Assembly (NCBI GenBank): GCA_964016885.1
Contig: OZ024743.1
Location: forward strand, 83,197,402 to 83,261,401
Source of the DNA: Eledone cirrhosa
Taxonomy: Eukaryota > Mollusca > Cephalopoda > Octopoda > Eledonidae
Reading direction: 5' to 3'
Length of the DNA: 64,000 bases
The notes under the pieces were generated by a model that was given only the letters and a program-made list of their open reading frames with translations, was not told where the DNA came from and searched no databases. This document shows, one piece after another, positions 43,713 through 56,044 of the stretch. Each line of letters starts with the position of its first letter. The first letter of the stretch is position 1. A program made the translations under genes and the position numbers.

Positions 43713-44930
43713 TCAGTGGGTCTTTCTCAGGGCCTTTCTACACTGGTTCGCTAATTTCCCTCCAGGGGTAGCGTCCACAAACATGACACTCTGGTATCTC
43801 TGGTTGTCGTACCATGAGGTGGCTTTCCCTATCTTATGTCTAGCCCTATCTAAGCTATTCCATGATTTACTCCTGTATAATGGGAAAATTCCTTTCATGT
43901 CCAGTTCTATGAGGGTCTTATACTTCTCCATGGCTCCTTCGTATACTCTGACTCTGTCTCTTTGGTTGTAGCCAGAGAACTGCATGCGGTTGATGAAGTG
44001 TTGGATGTGTCTTTCCATTTCTGTTGGGTCGCACATGCTGGACACATTCTTCATCACTCGTACCAAATCTGCGATCAGAATATTAAACTTAGCACTACTG
44101 GACATTGCTGAGTTTTTGAGTATCAGGTATTTGGAGGACATGGGTTTAGCATAGTGTGAGTGGAGAATTTGGGCTCTCTCGTCTATAGTGTTAATCCAGA
44201 GTTCCGTGTCTAATACAGGTAGTCTATTGTTAGGGTGTTTGGAAGGGAAGTCGATAGTTACAGTTATACTCTGGTGTATGGAATTAGCTATCTGCTGGAT
44301 GCTTTCCATTGGGCTACGTTCTAAATCAAACTTGTTAGTGCTCTCTAGTGGGGATGTTCTTATAACTATATTGATATCGTCTACGTAACGAGAGTACATG
44401 ATGAGGTCTATGGAGCTCTCATTAAGGAGATCTTTAAGTCTCCTTTCCCACCATACCATGAAAAGGTTGGCAACGTCACCAGCTATGCTGACGCCAATGG
44501 CTGCTCCCTCATTTTGGGTGTAGATCTTCTCGTTGAACTTGAATATGTGGCCCTTTAGGCTAGCCCCTATTGCATGTGCGACCATTTTTCTTACCTGATC
44601 ATTGTTTTGGGAGTCTTTTTTAATATTGAGGTTATGGTGGGGGGTCTACCTCTTATGGGTCTACTAGGGCAGACGTCTAAGGTCATGGCTGTCTAGGTAG
44701 TCAGTGTCGAAGGTAAGTCTAAGTAGGAGGCCCAGTTCGTCTGTGTCAACGTCGCAGAACTCCACCTCACTCTCAATGATCATCTCCACACATTTTTCCA
44801 CAGCAAAAATCAATGTTAATGGATGGGTACAATGATACCACATTCATGCTGCTTATTATGCAGTTGGATAGGTTCCTGTTTTTGTTGCACTCACTGATTA
44901 TGCTGAGGAGGTCCTCTGTACTGTCACATA
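43713..44930 (-). pseudogene. Penelope-like element reverse transcriptase
   Basis: Minus-strand RT. N-terminal remnants at 44773-44930 encode [17 protein letters not shown] (motif A region, DVxxLYPSI type). The long frame 43713-44585 includes GAAIGVSIAGDVANLFM, the catalytic box as MYSRYVDDINIVI, DFPSKHPNNRLPVLDTEL and MQFSGYNQRDRV, ending FVDATPGGKLANQCRKAL. A frame break lies at 44590-44770. The 5' end is cut by a TA run at 44936. Not active as it stands. Confidence 0.9.
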
Positions 44931-44932
44931 CA

Positions 44933-45041
<109 letters not shown>

Positions 45042-45047
45042 ATATAT

Positions 45048-45212
45048 ATAGATGTATATGAAGTATATGAAGTGTTATGTATCTCACCTGGAAAAACACC
45101 TGGAACTTTTTTGGTATATTGCCAAGATGTAATTAGAAGGTTACCCAAAGCTCTTGATACCAGACCTCCTGAAACCAGTCATGGTTCTATGATACAAATC
45201 TGTTTCTTTTAA
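45048..45212 (+). other. Exon-like open stretch, unidentified
   Basis: Encodes [46 protein letters not shown], with a composition more protein-like than neighbouring frames. No clear splice sites and no family recognised. It may be a host exon fragment related to the one at 45906-46065, or chance. Confidence 0.25.
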
Positions 45213-45830
45213 AATGTTTATATTCATCTAAATACTTTCCATCATAATTTTATGTAAGAACTTTTGTTTAGTTACGCTCCATTTACCAACTTAGTAATGA
45301 AAAAGTTAGTTAAATGACTAAATCCCTTCAAATATTTTATTATTGTTTTTATTATTTTTTTATTATTTTTTTATTAGAGGGTGGTGGATTGGCAGTATCG
45401 GTAGAGGGTTTGACGCCATGCTTTCCAGCATAGTTACGTCCCTTTACGATCTGAGTTCAAATCCCGCCGAGGTTTACTTTGCCTTTCATCCTTACGGGGT
45501 CGATAAAATAAAGTACCAGTAATGCACTGGATAATTGCTGGCCTTGTGCCTAAAGTAGAAACAATTATTGTTTTTATTATTTGAAAATTTTAAGCAGTGT
45601 CTTTTACTAAAAATATGGTAACAAAAAGGTTAAAGTGTATATATTTATCTAAAGCCATTCCATTTTATGTAATCTTTATGTTCCAAACACCAGCTTAATA
45701 ATGAGAAAGTTAGTTTTATTATTAACTCATTCTGAAATCAAAATTATTTGAAAAATATAAGCAATATTCTTCATTAGAAATATAGTAACAAAAGGGTTAA
45801 TGATATAAATACATTCTCTGTATTTATAAA
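45213..45830. repeat. Diverged tandem repeat of about 190 bp, split by a SINE
   Basis: Phrases such as aatgagaaagttagttttat, actaaaaatatggtaacaaa and ccattttatgtaatcttta recur two to three times from about 45240 to 45800. Looks like intronic DNA. A SINE sits inside it (next entry). Confidence 0.6.
45376..45569 (+). mobile_element. tRNA-derived SINE, ggtcgataaaat family
   Basis: Complete: agggtggtggattggcagta, gagttcaaatcccgccgagg, ggggtcgataaaataaagta, acaattatt tail. Confidence 0.92.
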
Positions 45831-45905
45831 AGGTTTTGAAGATGTCAAGAAGGCATGTTTGAAGAACAGTTTCATGGAAAATCATCTGACTGTGGATAAG
45901 TGTAA

Positions 45906-46065
45906 AGAAATAAACAGTATCCTGATGAAAAATCTTCACAAACCACCTCTTCCATTATTCAATGCTATTTTGAAAACAAGAATAAAAGTTCTGGTGGACT
46001 CTTTGCTTCAAAACCTGTAGAAGTAACTAACAATACTTATAGGGTAACTTTTCAAGAGAAATCAG
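45906..46065 (+). pseudogene. Candidate exon with PARP14-like RRM repeat similarity
   Basis: Open for about 53 codons: SSIIQCYFENKNKSSGGLFA then SKPVEVTNNTYRVTFQEKS, ending at an excellent 5' splice site (cag|gtaagt, 46065/46066). The pattern YFEN-x-K-x-S-G-G followed by VTF is typical of the RRM-like repeats in PARP10/14 and IFI35-type proteins. A possible acceptor AG lies just before 45906, and an alternative open frame starts at 45835. It could be a real internal exon or an exon relic. Recognition from memory only. Confidence 0.35.
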
Positions 46066-46419
46066 GTAAGTTGTTTTCCCCTCTCTTTTTATCTGGTTTC
46101 CCACACGGTACTGGGTGTTGTTGTTGTTAGGGCAATTGTTTGGCAGAATCATTCTAGTGTTGGACAAAAGGTCTTGTGGTAAGGGCCAGTGCTACCATTA
46201 AGGTTAACTAAGCAGCCACATGGGGTACAGACCCAAGGCCAGGTTCAGACTTTGGGGGTCCTGCAGCACTTCAGGTTTCATGTCTTCCTTTTTCATACAC
46301 TAAAATAGAATACACAGCAAACCTTCAAATTTACATATCAAAATCCATTTAGTTCATGTAAATGGAATTGACAAGTTGTACATACAAATGTTAAATGAAA
46401 AAAAACTGACCAGTTATAC

Positions 46420-47545
46420 ATCATCATCATCAACGTTTAACGTCCATCTTCCACGCTAGCATGGGTTCAGATGGGAATTGTCTCACTTGAGGCAAGATTG
46501 GTCGTCTCGCTCGTATAGGACTGTCTGGCAGGTTTTCTATGGTTGGATGCCCTTCCTAACACCAACCACGTCTACAGTGTGGACTGGGAGGTTTTTACAG
46601 TGTTACCTACACGGCCACATTACAGCGTGGACTGTGTGTTTTTTTGTTTTTTTTTGTGACACCTACACGACCTCATTTATTTAGGACTGGATGTTGTGGT
46701 ACCAACATAACATTACAGAGAAAGGGGTGGTGTTGATGGGGGTGGGGGAGTTGGGTTAGTGGGATGGGGGTGTATATTTGATTAAGAGGTGCCTACTGAC
46801 TGTAGGTTTCGCTATGTACTTAGGCAAGGTGGGTCTTCTGTATTACTGCGTAGCGCTAAAGATCTCGGTCCAGTGACATTGTCTTAGAGAATTGTGTGTA
46901 AGGTCAGAATTTATCAAATCGTCCCAGGTTTTTCTGGGTCTGCCTACTTTGTAACTTCCATCAATTTTGATCGCCCTACACTTTTTTTTTTATACAGCTG
47001 TCGTCTTTCATGCTCATCACGTGACCATACCAACGTAGAGTAAACTCTCGAGTAAACAACATCTGATCCCTCTTATTTTTAATTTCTCACTTAGTTCATT
47101 TATGCTTTGCTGTTCACGTATATTATTATTACACATCCAGTGGAGCATGCATGCTTCATTCCTCTACAGTCTGCGCAGATCCCCTGCACACAATGCCCAT
47201 GTCTCACTGTCATGTAACATTGGTGTTTGTATGTCGCCATCATACAGTCTGCCTTTCATTTTTAGAGGGAAACCTTTAGTGGCCAACAGTGGTATAAGCT
47301 CTCTGAACTTTTCCATCCCGTTCTGACTCTGGCTACTATACTTTCAGAGCACCCTCCACCACTGCTGATTTTGTCATCCAGGTAACGGAAGGTGTCCACT
47401 ATTTCTATAGAGCTGTCTAGGCAATAGAAGGAGCTAGTATCCAGTAGGCTCATGCTACTTATTGCACCTGGGCACCGGCCACATATAAAATCTACGTTCT
47501 TAGATAGCTTACCTGTGATCCCACTACATCTTTTATGCACCCCAA
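46420..47545 (-). mobile_element. 5'-truncated RTE-like LINE remnant, copy B
   Basis: Counterpart of 226-1335: catcatcat tail, 3' UTR, then the HKRCSGITGKL and FICGRC segment (47262-47530). It has the same frameshifts. Confidence 0.85.
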
Positions 47546-48299
47546 ATTCGAGCAGTGATTCGGTAATCTTGGTAAAGTTAAACCTCCATAAGTAAATATA
47601 ATTCAAACTAAGGGTCTCTAGCTTATTCTAAAGTCTGTTCAAAAGACTTGATTGTTTAACTAAACGTAAGAGTTTAAAGAAAAAAAAGTCTGTAATGGAT
47701 AATTTCACTGCTATTTCTAGCAGGGTGAGAGACTACGTAGATATGTAATTGATACTTTACTGAGTGATACTTTTTGATTTGTCATCGATTAAATACGATT
47801 GGACTGTGTCTGAATGCATTAAATTTTATCAGGGACTTTTAACGAATGACACCGGTAAGGGAGTTAAATCATTTCTAACGACACCGAGTACCTGCTGTCT
47901 TCATTATAACTTTAATTAATCTAATTATATCTTGTGTAAAAATTATATATATATATATATACTCACATAATTTTCTTTCCCCGACACTGTTATATCTATT
48001 CTTACTTTACAATTGTGTCTACTAAGAGTTCCATTACAATCTGTAGTAGTAAAACTACTATTTCACCAGAACATCTGCTAGCAGTCATTTATAGACAATA
48101 TATATATATTAGACCACATATCAACCTAATATATATATATATATTTCCTATCAAATCTGTAGCTAAAGTCATAAAGTCAGCTTCACTACTTCATTCTGAC
48201 AAGATATCAATTTATGACTGAAGATGAAGATACGCCAACGTTAATGTCGTGAAATAAAGCTGATAACATCTTTGAAACTTCTAATTTGATAACAGAGAT
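47546..48299. other. No gene recognised (as 1336-2064)
   Basis: AT-rich non-coding DNA with TA runs. Confidence 0.5.
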
Positions 48300-48490
48300 T
48301 ATTTCTTTGGTTGTTTAGTAAAAACTAACAACACAACACATTGATTATATCTGAAAGAGGTAAGTTGACAAAGATTTACTTAATGTCTATATTAATGTGT
48401 GTAAATAATACAATGATCCAGTAATTATATACAAGTGAAAATATATATAACATTGGAAAAATATATTTCTTCCTCCACTTTTATATATAG
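48300..48490. repeat. Dispersed repeat R1, copy B
   Basis: Counterpart of 2065-2275. Confidence 0.7.
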
Positions 48491-48738
48491 AAAAAAAACT
48501 TCCAAACTGAAATGTTGATGTGATATTTTTCAATCACCAGATTCCACTGTTACATGTGATATAAAATATATTGTTATCATGACTGTCTTTATTATTTAAA
48601 ATACCTCCGTCTATATTTCAACCACTGGAACAACCTCAAACAAGAAACAGTTGTCGCACCCTCAGTCAACATTTTAAAGTAAAAAATCGAAATAAATATG
48701 AGTGTATATAGATAGATGTATGTTGTGTGTGTATATAT

Positions 48739-48910
48739 ACAGTAATCCCCCGCTATATCGCGGTTCACTTTTCGCGGTCCCGTTACATCGCGGATATTTC
48801 TTTGGAACGTATCTAATTTCCTATCGCGGTAATCCTCGCTACATCGCGGATTTTTCGTTAGAACATATCTATTTTCTTATTGCGGTACGTCTGAATAAAA
48901 AGTGTTTAAA
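48739..48910. mobile_element. Tigger-like terminal remnant, copy B
   Basis: Counterpart of 2519-2690, one cgcggt changed to tgcggt. Confidence 0.45.
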
Positions 48911-49099
48911 TTTTAAACTTATTAAATAAGTTTCAATGTGATTAAAGTGTATATCGTAAGGAAGGGGCAACTTAAGGCTTTAACTATGAAAAATGTTTAT
49001 ATTTTTATTCTATTACTGTTTTACTGATTGTGTTTTGCTCTAATCTACTACAAACCCTTCATAGATTGGTCTCTCTGTAACATGGTTGTTTCTGGAACG

Positions 49100-49235
49100 T
49101 ATCATGGCTTAGTGGTTAGAGCATTGGGCTTGCAATCTAAAGGTTGTGAGTTCGATTCTCGGACTGTGTGATGTGTTGTTTCCTTGAGCAAGACACTTTA
49201 TTTCACACTGTTTACTCAGCTGTAAAAATGAGTTG
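49100..49235 (+). mobile_element. tRNA-derived SINE head, copy B
   Basis: Counterpart of 2886-3070 with a more consensus-like A box (ttagtggttagagc). Confidence 0.75.
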
Positions 49236-49560
49236 TGTTGTTACTGGTGCCAAGCTGTATCAGCCATAGCCTTTCTCTTGGACAACATCATATATAGTGT
49301 ATAATATATACTGTACACAGTATATATATAATATATATATAGTATATATGTTGTGATACTGGTGCCAAGCTGTATCAGCCATTGCCTTTCTCTTGGACAA
49401 CATCATATATAGTGTATAACAAATACTGTACAGTGAATATATAATATATATATATAGTATATATGTTGTGATACTGGTGCCAAGCTGTATCAGCCATTGT
49501 CTTTCTCTTGGATAACATTATATATAGTGCATAATATATCCTGTACACAGAATATATATA
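49236..49560. repeat. Minisatellite of about 115 bp, three units
   Basis: Three ggtgccaagctgtatcagcc units against two in copy A. Confidence 0.85.
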
Positions 49561-49789
49561 ATATATGTATGTAAAAGGTTTTAGGAAATTAGTATCAGTG
49601 TATATAAATATTATCAAGAATGACAATAAATGCAGGTGAAAGTTGTGACATGGTTTTACTTTACAGAAGTCAAATAAATTGTTATAAAGAATTGTTACCA
49701 CATGTTGGTGTTCAGGTGGTCACAACTCCCAGACTGGAGTGTGTGGAGGAGAACAGAAAATCTTCTCTTGGTAAGATTCAAGTGTTTCT

Positions 49790-50215
49790 TTAGGCTGCTG
49801 GTGTTCTTCTTCTTGGGTGCGAAGGAAGTGAAACAGGTGTGTGAGCATCTGTGTGGGCCCGTTTAAGTCTATCAACCGCAATGGTCTCTCTGGATCCCTT
49901 AATGTCTACAGTAATACACGGTAGGGTCCAGAGTACGGTTGTGTGAGAGGTGGTCTCACGGCATCGTTTCTTACAAACATGTGTCCACGAGGCAATATCC
50001 CTCGGGACTGCAGCTTTAATAGTTTGTTTCCTAGTATTCATGGGCGGTAAGTCCTGAAAATAGGAGCGCAAACGAGATAAGTAGGAAACAGGGTCCTGGA
50101 AAGCAAGATAAATAGGGGCAAGCATTTGCCCAGGCAACGCTAGAGGAGCACCATACAGTAATACAGCCGGGGAGAACCCAAGGTCCTCCTTTATTGATGA
50201 CCGAATTCCTAACAA
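49790..50215 (-). pseudogene. Ty3/gypsy pol, integrase C-terminus, copy B
   Basis: One open minus-strand frame from SSIKEDLGFSPAVLLYG through APLALPGQMLAPIYL to a basic C-terminal tail (SHPRRRTPAA). This is the undisturbed version of the region that copy A has split at 3788-5242. The remaining pol lies beyond the LINE at 50216-51541. Confidence 0.88.
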
Positions 50216-51541
50216 CACAACTCCTATATGCAGATGATCTAACGCTCATAGCTGAATCAATGGCCAAACTAGAGAAGAAATTCCAAACATGGAAGCATGG
50301 CCTAGAATCAAAAGGCCTTAAAATTAACCTGTCTAAGACTAAAGTTCTAGTTTGTACGAAGGAAAATAGGGCGCCGGTCCCATCCAGAAAATAGACATGC
50401 TCAGTGAGTAGGAAAGGAGTAGGTAGAAACTCCATTTTATGTCCCAAATGCAAAGTATGGGGACATAAAAGATGTAGTGGGATCACAGGTAAGCTAACTA
50501 AGAACATAGATTTTATATGTGGCCGGTGCTCTGGTGCAATAAGTAGCAGCAAGTGCCCACAGAATACGAGCTCATTCCATTGCACAGATGGTTCTATAGA
50601 AATAGTGGACAGCTTCCGTTACCTGGGTGACAAAATCAGCAGTGGGGGAGGGTGCTCTGAAAGTACAGCTAGAGTCAGAACTGGATGGAAAAAGTTCAGA
50701 GAGCTTATACCACTATTAGCCGCTAAAGAGTTCTCCCTAAATTGAAAGGCAGGCTGTATAATGCCTGCATATGAACAGCAATGTTGCATGGCAGTGAGAT
50801 CTGGGCATTGTGTGCAGAGGATATACGCAGACTGGAGAGGAACGAAGCTTGCATGCTCCGCTGGATGTGTAATAGTAATATACGTGAACGGCAAAGCATA
50901 AACGAACTAAGGGAAAAATTAGAAATAAGAGGGATCAGATGTTGTTTACTCGAGAGAAGACTACGTTGGTATGGTCACGTGATGCACATGAAAGACGACA
51001 GCTGTATAAAAAAGTGCAGGGCAATAAAAATAGACGGTAGCCTGGGACAACTTGATAAATTCCGACCTCACACACTTACACCTCTCCAAGACAATGTCAC
51101 TGGACCGAGACCTTTGGCGTTACACAGTAATAGAGAAGACCCGCCTTACCTAAGTACAAAGTGAAACCTACTACAGTCAGTAGGCACCTCTAACAAACTA
51201 CACCCCCACCCCACTACCCCCACCCCATCCACACCACCCCTTTCAATGTAAAGTTATGTTGGTACCACAACATCCAGCCCTAAACAAATGAGGTTGTGTA
51301 GGTGTCACGACAAAAAAACACACAGTCCACGCTGTAATGTGGCCGTGTAGGTAACACGGTAAAAACCTCCCAGTTCCACACTGTAAATGTGGTTGGTGTT
51401 AGGAAGGGCATCCAGCCGTAGAAAACCCGCCAGACAGTCCTATGCGAGCAAGACAACCACTCTTGCCTCAAGTGGGAAAACTCCCGTCCAAACTCATGCA
51501 TGCGTGGAATATGGACGTTAAACGATGATGATGATGATGAT
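50216..51541 (+). mobile_element. RTE-like LINE inserted in gypsy integrase, copy B
   Basis: Counterpart of 5312-6636, beginning at the YADD box and ending in gatgatgat. More damaged: a stop near 50392, loss of the initial cysteines of the PHD-like cluster, a frameshift near 50740, and a deletion of about 27 bp removing the GRPRKTW block near 51040. Confidence 0.88.
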
Positions 51542-53005
51542 GACAATACGAAGGTACTTGCTCCAACGTTGAGAGTCTGGATAGGCGCGAAGAGCGGCCT
51601 TTAATTGGCGGTGGAATCGTTCCACCATTCCGTTTGAAGCAGGGTGATAGGCTGTGGTCCGAATCCGTTGAGCGCCAATGATCTTTGAGAGCTCAGAGAA
51701 AAGATGAGATTCAAATTGTCTACCATGGTCTGTGGTGACTGTAGTTGGTACCCCAAAGCGGGTAATCCACCCTGATACCAGGGCACGCGCTACAGTCTCG
51801 GCAGTTATATCTTGTAAGGGGATGGCTTCAGGCCATTGCGAAAAAGGATCAATACAGGTCAAGAGGTACGAATATCCACTGCTGAATGGCCAAGGTCCAA
51901 CGATGTCAATGTGGATGTGTTGAAACCGAGCATCTGGAGTACTGAAAGTATCAAGTGGAGTCCAGATGTGTCTGTGGACTTTAGATTTTTGACACTGTGT
52001 GCAGGAACGGCACCAGACAGTAATTTCTCGCCTCATATTGGGCCAGAAAAATCTAGCCGTTATAAGCTTTACTGTGGCAGAAATTCCTGGGTGAGAAATG
52101 CTGTGCAAAGCAAGGAACACAATTCGACGGTGAGTCTCAGTATCAAATGGTCGTGGTGAATCCGTAGATACATCACATAGAATCTGCTTGTCGGTGGTCG
52201 ACAAGGGCAGATATTTGAAGATGCAAGTCGCAAATTCGGCAGAAAGAGTATCCAACGATTGGAGTGCAGGTTGGTCTGCAGCTAAATGACCTAAGTCGAT
52301 CTCCTGGGATGACGAGATGGAGCTGATTGGCAAACGTGACAATGCGTCTGCAGCTATGTTATGCGAGCCAGCAATGAGTTGGATATCATTTGTAAATTGC
52401 GAAACGTAGTCCAGGTGCCTTGTCTCTCTGAGCGAATATCTGTCAGCTTTAGCCCTCAAAGCGAAGGTCAGAGGTTTGTGGTCGGTTAAAACAGTAACAT
52501 CCCTCCCCTCAAGAATATGAGAGAAATGTTTCACCGACAGATATATGGATAATAATTCCCGCCCAAACGTGCTGTAACGCGTTTCTGCTGGTTTCAGCTT
52601 CCTCGAGAAAAATGCTAAAGGTTGTTGGTTTCCAGCATTGAACTGCTGTAAAACTGCTCCCAGAGCGGTATCAGATGCTTCAACACAAAGCGAAAGCTTG
52701 GCCTCTGGTACCGGGTGGGCTAGCAAAAATGAACTAGCGAGTGCTGTCTGGAAGTCTTGAAGCTGTCTTTGTGTCAAGGAAATATCCTCATTCTTCTTAC
52801 GACGATTTTTCAAAATGTCAGTAAGGGAAGATAGCAAATTAGCACAATGAGGAATGAAACGCCTATAGAAATTGATAAGGCCTAAGAAGTGACACAACTG
52901 GTGAAGTGTAGTAGGCGGAGGTAAATCCTGTATGGCTTGAACTCGCTGAGGGAGCAGCCTAATAGCTTCGGCGTCGATGAGGTGGCTTAAAAAATTGCGA
53001 AACAT
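51542..53005 (-). pseudogene. Ty3/gypsy pol: RT end, RNase H, integrase, copy B
   Basis: Longest gypsy frame in the window (51518-53209, 563 codons including non-pol ends). Contains [15 protein letters not shown] and LINFYRRF of RT, the RNase H acidic set ([33 protein letters not shown]), the HH-CC zinc domain (HSISH, CRSCTQC) and the integrase D, D, E motifs ([23 protein letters not shown]). The integrase core is intact at [10 protein letters not shown], where copy A has changes. Truncated at 53005 and split at 51541, so not functional. Confidence 0.92.
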
Positions 53006-53456
53006 AGTCCAGGTGCGGATTGGAATTGGAAAAAATGTCTTTAGATAAAAATAACAGGTCCATTCATGTTGACATCTCTTGCAAAACTGTTGGTGCTGGC
53101 GTTGTGTGTAAGATTTATTTTTTAGAAAAGTGGATGATGGAGCATGTCTACCTGAAATGGAAAATAACATTTTGTAAAAAGATCTACACTTGTGCACATG
53201 CGTAAGCATGTGTGTGTGTGTGTGTTATACATCTGTACGAAGCTAAGAATAAATGTGTGTGTATGTGCATGTAAGTATGAAGCTATGAGCAAAAGTATGT
53301 TAATATAAGGGTGTGTATGTATACAGAGCAGTGAAGGGAAAAGTGGAGTGAGCATATATAGTCGGCCTGTATTAGTTTGAAGAGAAGTCGTTAATGATCA
53401 AGAGAAAGTGATAGGAATCTAGGGGTGTGATAATGGACGGAGTATTAGAGAAATTG
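53006..53456. other. Flank of truncated gypsy, copy B
   Basis: Starts with gcgaaacatagtccaggtgc, a short out-of-place copy of RNase H-region sequence (compare 52396-52416), then the same TG-rich non-coding DNA as 8340-8790. Confidence 0.6.
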
Positions 53457-53790
53457 GGGAGGTGAGTTGAGGGGAATAGGACCCAAGGCGGTGAATCAGA
53501 CTTTGTTCAGTCCTGGTGCGCGAAGCCTGTGATCCATGATGTAAAAGGACACCCAGGACTGAAACATGTAGGGAAGAATGACCAGGAGAACAGAAATGAC
53601 GGGCGACAGTGTATATATACTGTACATAGTGTATATACATAGTATATATGTTGTGATGTCACTGGTGCCAAGTTGTATCAGCCATTGCCTTTCCCATCAT
53701 CATATATGCACAGTGTATATGTAATATATATAGTGTATAAGTAATGTATATATAATATATATAGTGTATATAAATAGTATATATAAAATA
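53457..53790. other. Copy B-specific 270 bp and TA-rich DNA
   Basis: gaaattggggaggtgagttg onward has no counterpart in copy A, where a SINE body (8797-9055) occupies the site. It includes one ggtgccaagttgtatcagcc unit related to the 115 bp minisatellite. No gene. Confidence 0.6.
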
Positions 53791-53990
53791 GGCGCCACGG
53801 AAAATAGCACCCAGCACTCACTGTAAATGAGGTTAGTGTTAGGAAGGGCATCCAGCTGTAGAAATCAAGCCAGAATCAGTTCCCATATGAGCAATATATG
53901 GTCATCCGACCTGGCACTGCCAACAACAGGAGAACCCGTCTAACCCATGCTAGCATAGAAGGATGGACGTAAAACGGTGATGATGATGAG
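53791..53990 (+). mobile_element. SINE/LINE 3' tail fragment, copy B
   Basis: Counterpart of 9112-9312. Confidence 0.8.
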
Positions 53991-54139
53991 TTGTGTTATT
54001 ACTGGTTTCAAGTTGTATCATCCATTACCTTTCTCTTGGACAACATCATATATACTGTACATAGTATATATATAATATATATAGGGTATATATACTGTGT
54101 ATAGTGTATATATACTGTACATAGAGTATAGTTTTTAAC

Positions 54140-54263
54140 TGGTTGAAATCCTTCATTCTCAGTTGAAGAGAGGTAGTCACGGTTCTCGGACAGCATTCTT
54201 CACTGTATGAGATGTCATCTGGTGTACCACAGAGATCTGTTCTTGGACCCCTTTTGTTTGTTG
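54140..54263 (+). pseudogene. CR1/jockey-like LINE, RT piece before the LTR, copy B
   Basis: Counterpart of 9400-9524; motif B region (SSGVPQRSVLGPLLFVA). Confidence 0.75.
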
Positions 54264-54267
54264 CATA

Positions 54268-55136
54268 TGTAGTGGATAAATGTATTCTTTTGTGGATGAA
54301 TGATAAAAAAGAATAATTGTTTCTACTTTTTGGCACAAGGCCAGCAATTACCCAGTGCATTACTGGTACTTTATTTTATCGACCCCGTAAGGATGAAAGG
54401 CAAAGTTAACCTCGGCGGGATTTGAACTCAGATCATAAAAAAGAATAATGCCAGAATTGTGATGTTGACAATGCTTATTTTACAATAACAATATTTACTT
54501 GTTGCTACATTGAATATCGAGTAATAAAAATTGTGACAGGAATTATCACTACATCAATTTGCTGACTAGCTACTTCGAGCTAACGTGTATGTATGTATGT
54601 ATCAATACAATACAATAGAAGTGATTCAACAAGAAGATAAAAGAATAGATAAAACACAGAAGTAAACAGTATAATGAAACCTACTGAGTGTGTGTGTATC
54701 CTTAGTATTTGTTATTTTGTTATTCCTCTCAAAGACTGGTGCTTCGTTCTCTCTTGTCTGAGAGATAGAGTAAAAGGTCCGTAGATGTCAGTAGAAGTCT
54801 GCAGACCCCAAGAGGTCTGTAGAACGTGAATGTTTCACATCGTTATTCTCTCAAGGGCTGCTGCTTCATGGTCTGGCTGCTGGATTCCTTTTGTACTTGT
54901 ATTTATAATAACCCTATAGCTAGAAGGATATGTATACAGGATTGATTTGAGTAGCCATGTGTGTTTCATCTATCATGAAGCTGGGGTCACAGGTCAAGTG
55001 GTATGTACTTTTATCATTGTTGTCTCTTGACAGGACAATGGTGGGAAACTCCCTACGATAGGTGGTCCCAGATGCGAGAACTCTTAGATTCGGTTTCGAA
55101 TCTTTGCCGGATAATTTATAGGAGAATTCCATTACA
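54268..55136 (-). mobile_element. Solo LTR inside a LINE, copy B
   Basis: Same LTR as 9525-10236, with CATA target repeats at 54264-54267 and 55137-55140. It is longer because of the SINE at 54318-54434 and a short local duplication of the gtggata/gtggatg segment near 54270-54300. Confidence 0.87.
54318..54434 (-). mobile_element. tRNA-derived SINE, inserted after the duplication
   Basis: Inverted, 5'-truncated SINE of the ggtcgataaaat family flanked by a perfect 15 bp direct repeat ataaaaaagaataat (54303-54317 and 54435-54449). Copy A has this 15-mer once (9540-9554), the empty site. Confidence 0.95.
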
Positions 55137-55955
55137 CATATATTAATGACATAGATGCCAACTTAAAGAATGTCACAGTACTAAAATATGCAGATGACAT
55201 CAAGCTGTCCCTTGAGATAAAAAGTACAGATCCTGAACACTTTAGATCTTTCCAGCAATCAGATCTTGATACAATGCAGCAATAGATCACAGACTGGCAA
55301 CTGAAGATGGCTGTGTACAAATTTACCACCATGCATTTATCTATCTATTTAAAGCTGTATATAGCTATGGTGTGACCACACTTAGAATTTGCATCACCAG
55401 TCTGAAACCGCTATCTTGCTCAGAACATTGACCTCCTGGAAATTGTTCAGGGACGAGCAACCAAGTGAATACCCTCCATCTACCATACTCTGAACACCTT
55501 GCTTCCCTGGGCATGGATACATTGAAGCTCCGACGTCTTAAAACTGACTTGGTAAACACCCACAAAATTATTAACCATCTTTCCAACAACAATCCTGAGC
55601 ACCTTTTTGAGTTCCATGTGTCTAACACACGTGGACATGCCTACAAAGTCAGAAAACAGCACAGCTCCTATGACTTTCAGAAACATTTGTTCATGCCCAG
55701 AGTTGCTGAAGCATGGAACAAACTACCTGCATCAGTTGTTAACTGTTGGGACACTGCATCCTTTGAAACTTCCATACTTCCTGAAATTCACCAACACTAC
55801 ACCTGGTATCCCCCCTCCACACACACACATGTATATCATGACTCATACACTGTTTACTTTCCTGACATTTATACATTATTCTATGTACTATACATGCACC
55901 TTTGATGAGTTGTAGTGCACCTGAGCACTGTACACAATAATTTCATTCATTAACC
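55137..55955 (+). pseudogene. CR1/jockey-like LINE, RT end and C-terminus, copy B
   Basis: Counterpart of 10237-11045: YINDIDANLKNVTVLKYADD, shared in-frame stop, then the C-terminal frame at 55465-55905 with SLGMDTLKLRRLKTDL and PRVAEAWNKLPASVV. Confidence 0.85.
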
Positions 55956-56044
55956 AGGAATAAAATTATTCTTGAGATATTATTCACTTTGAACCTGTAC
56001 TTTCTCTATTTCTTGTTCGGGCCTGGTCTATCTATCTATATATA

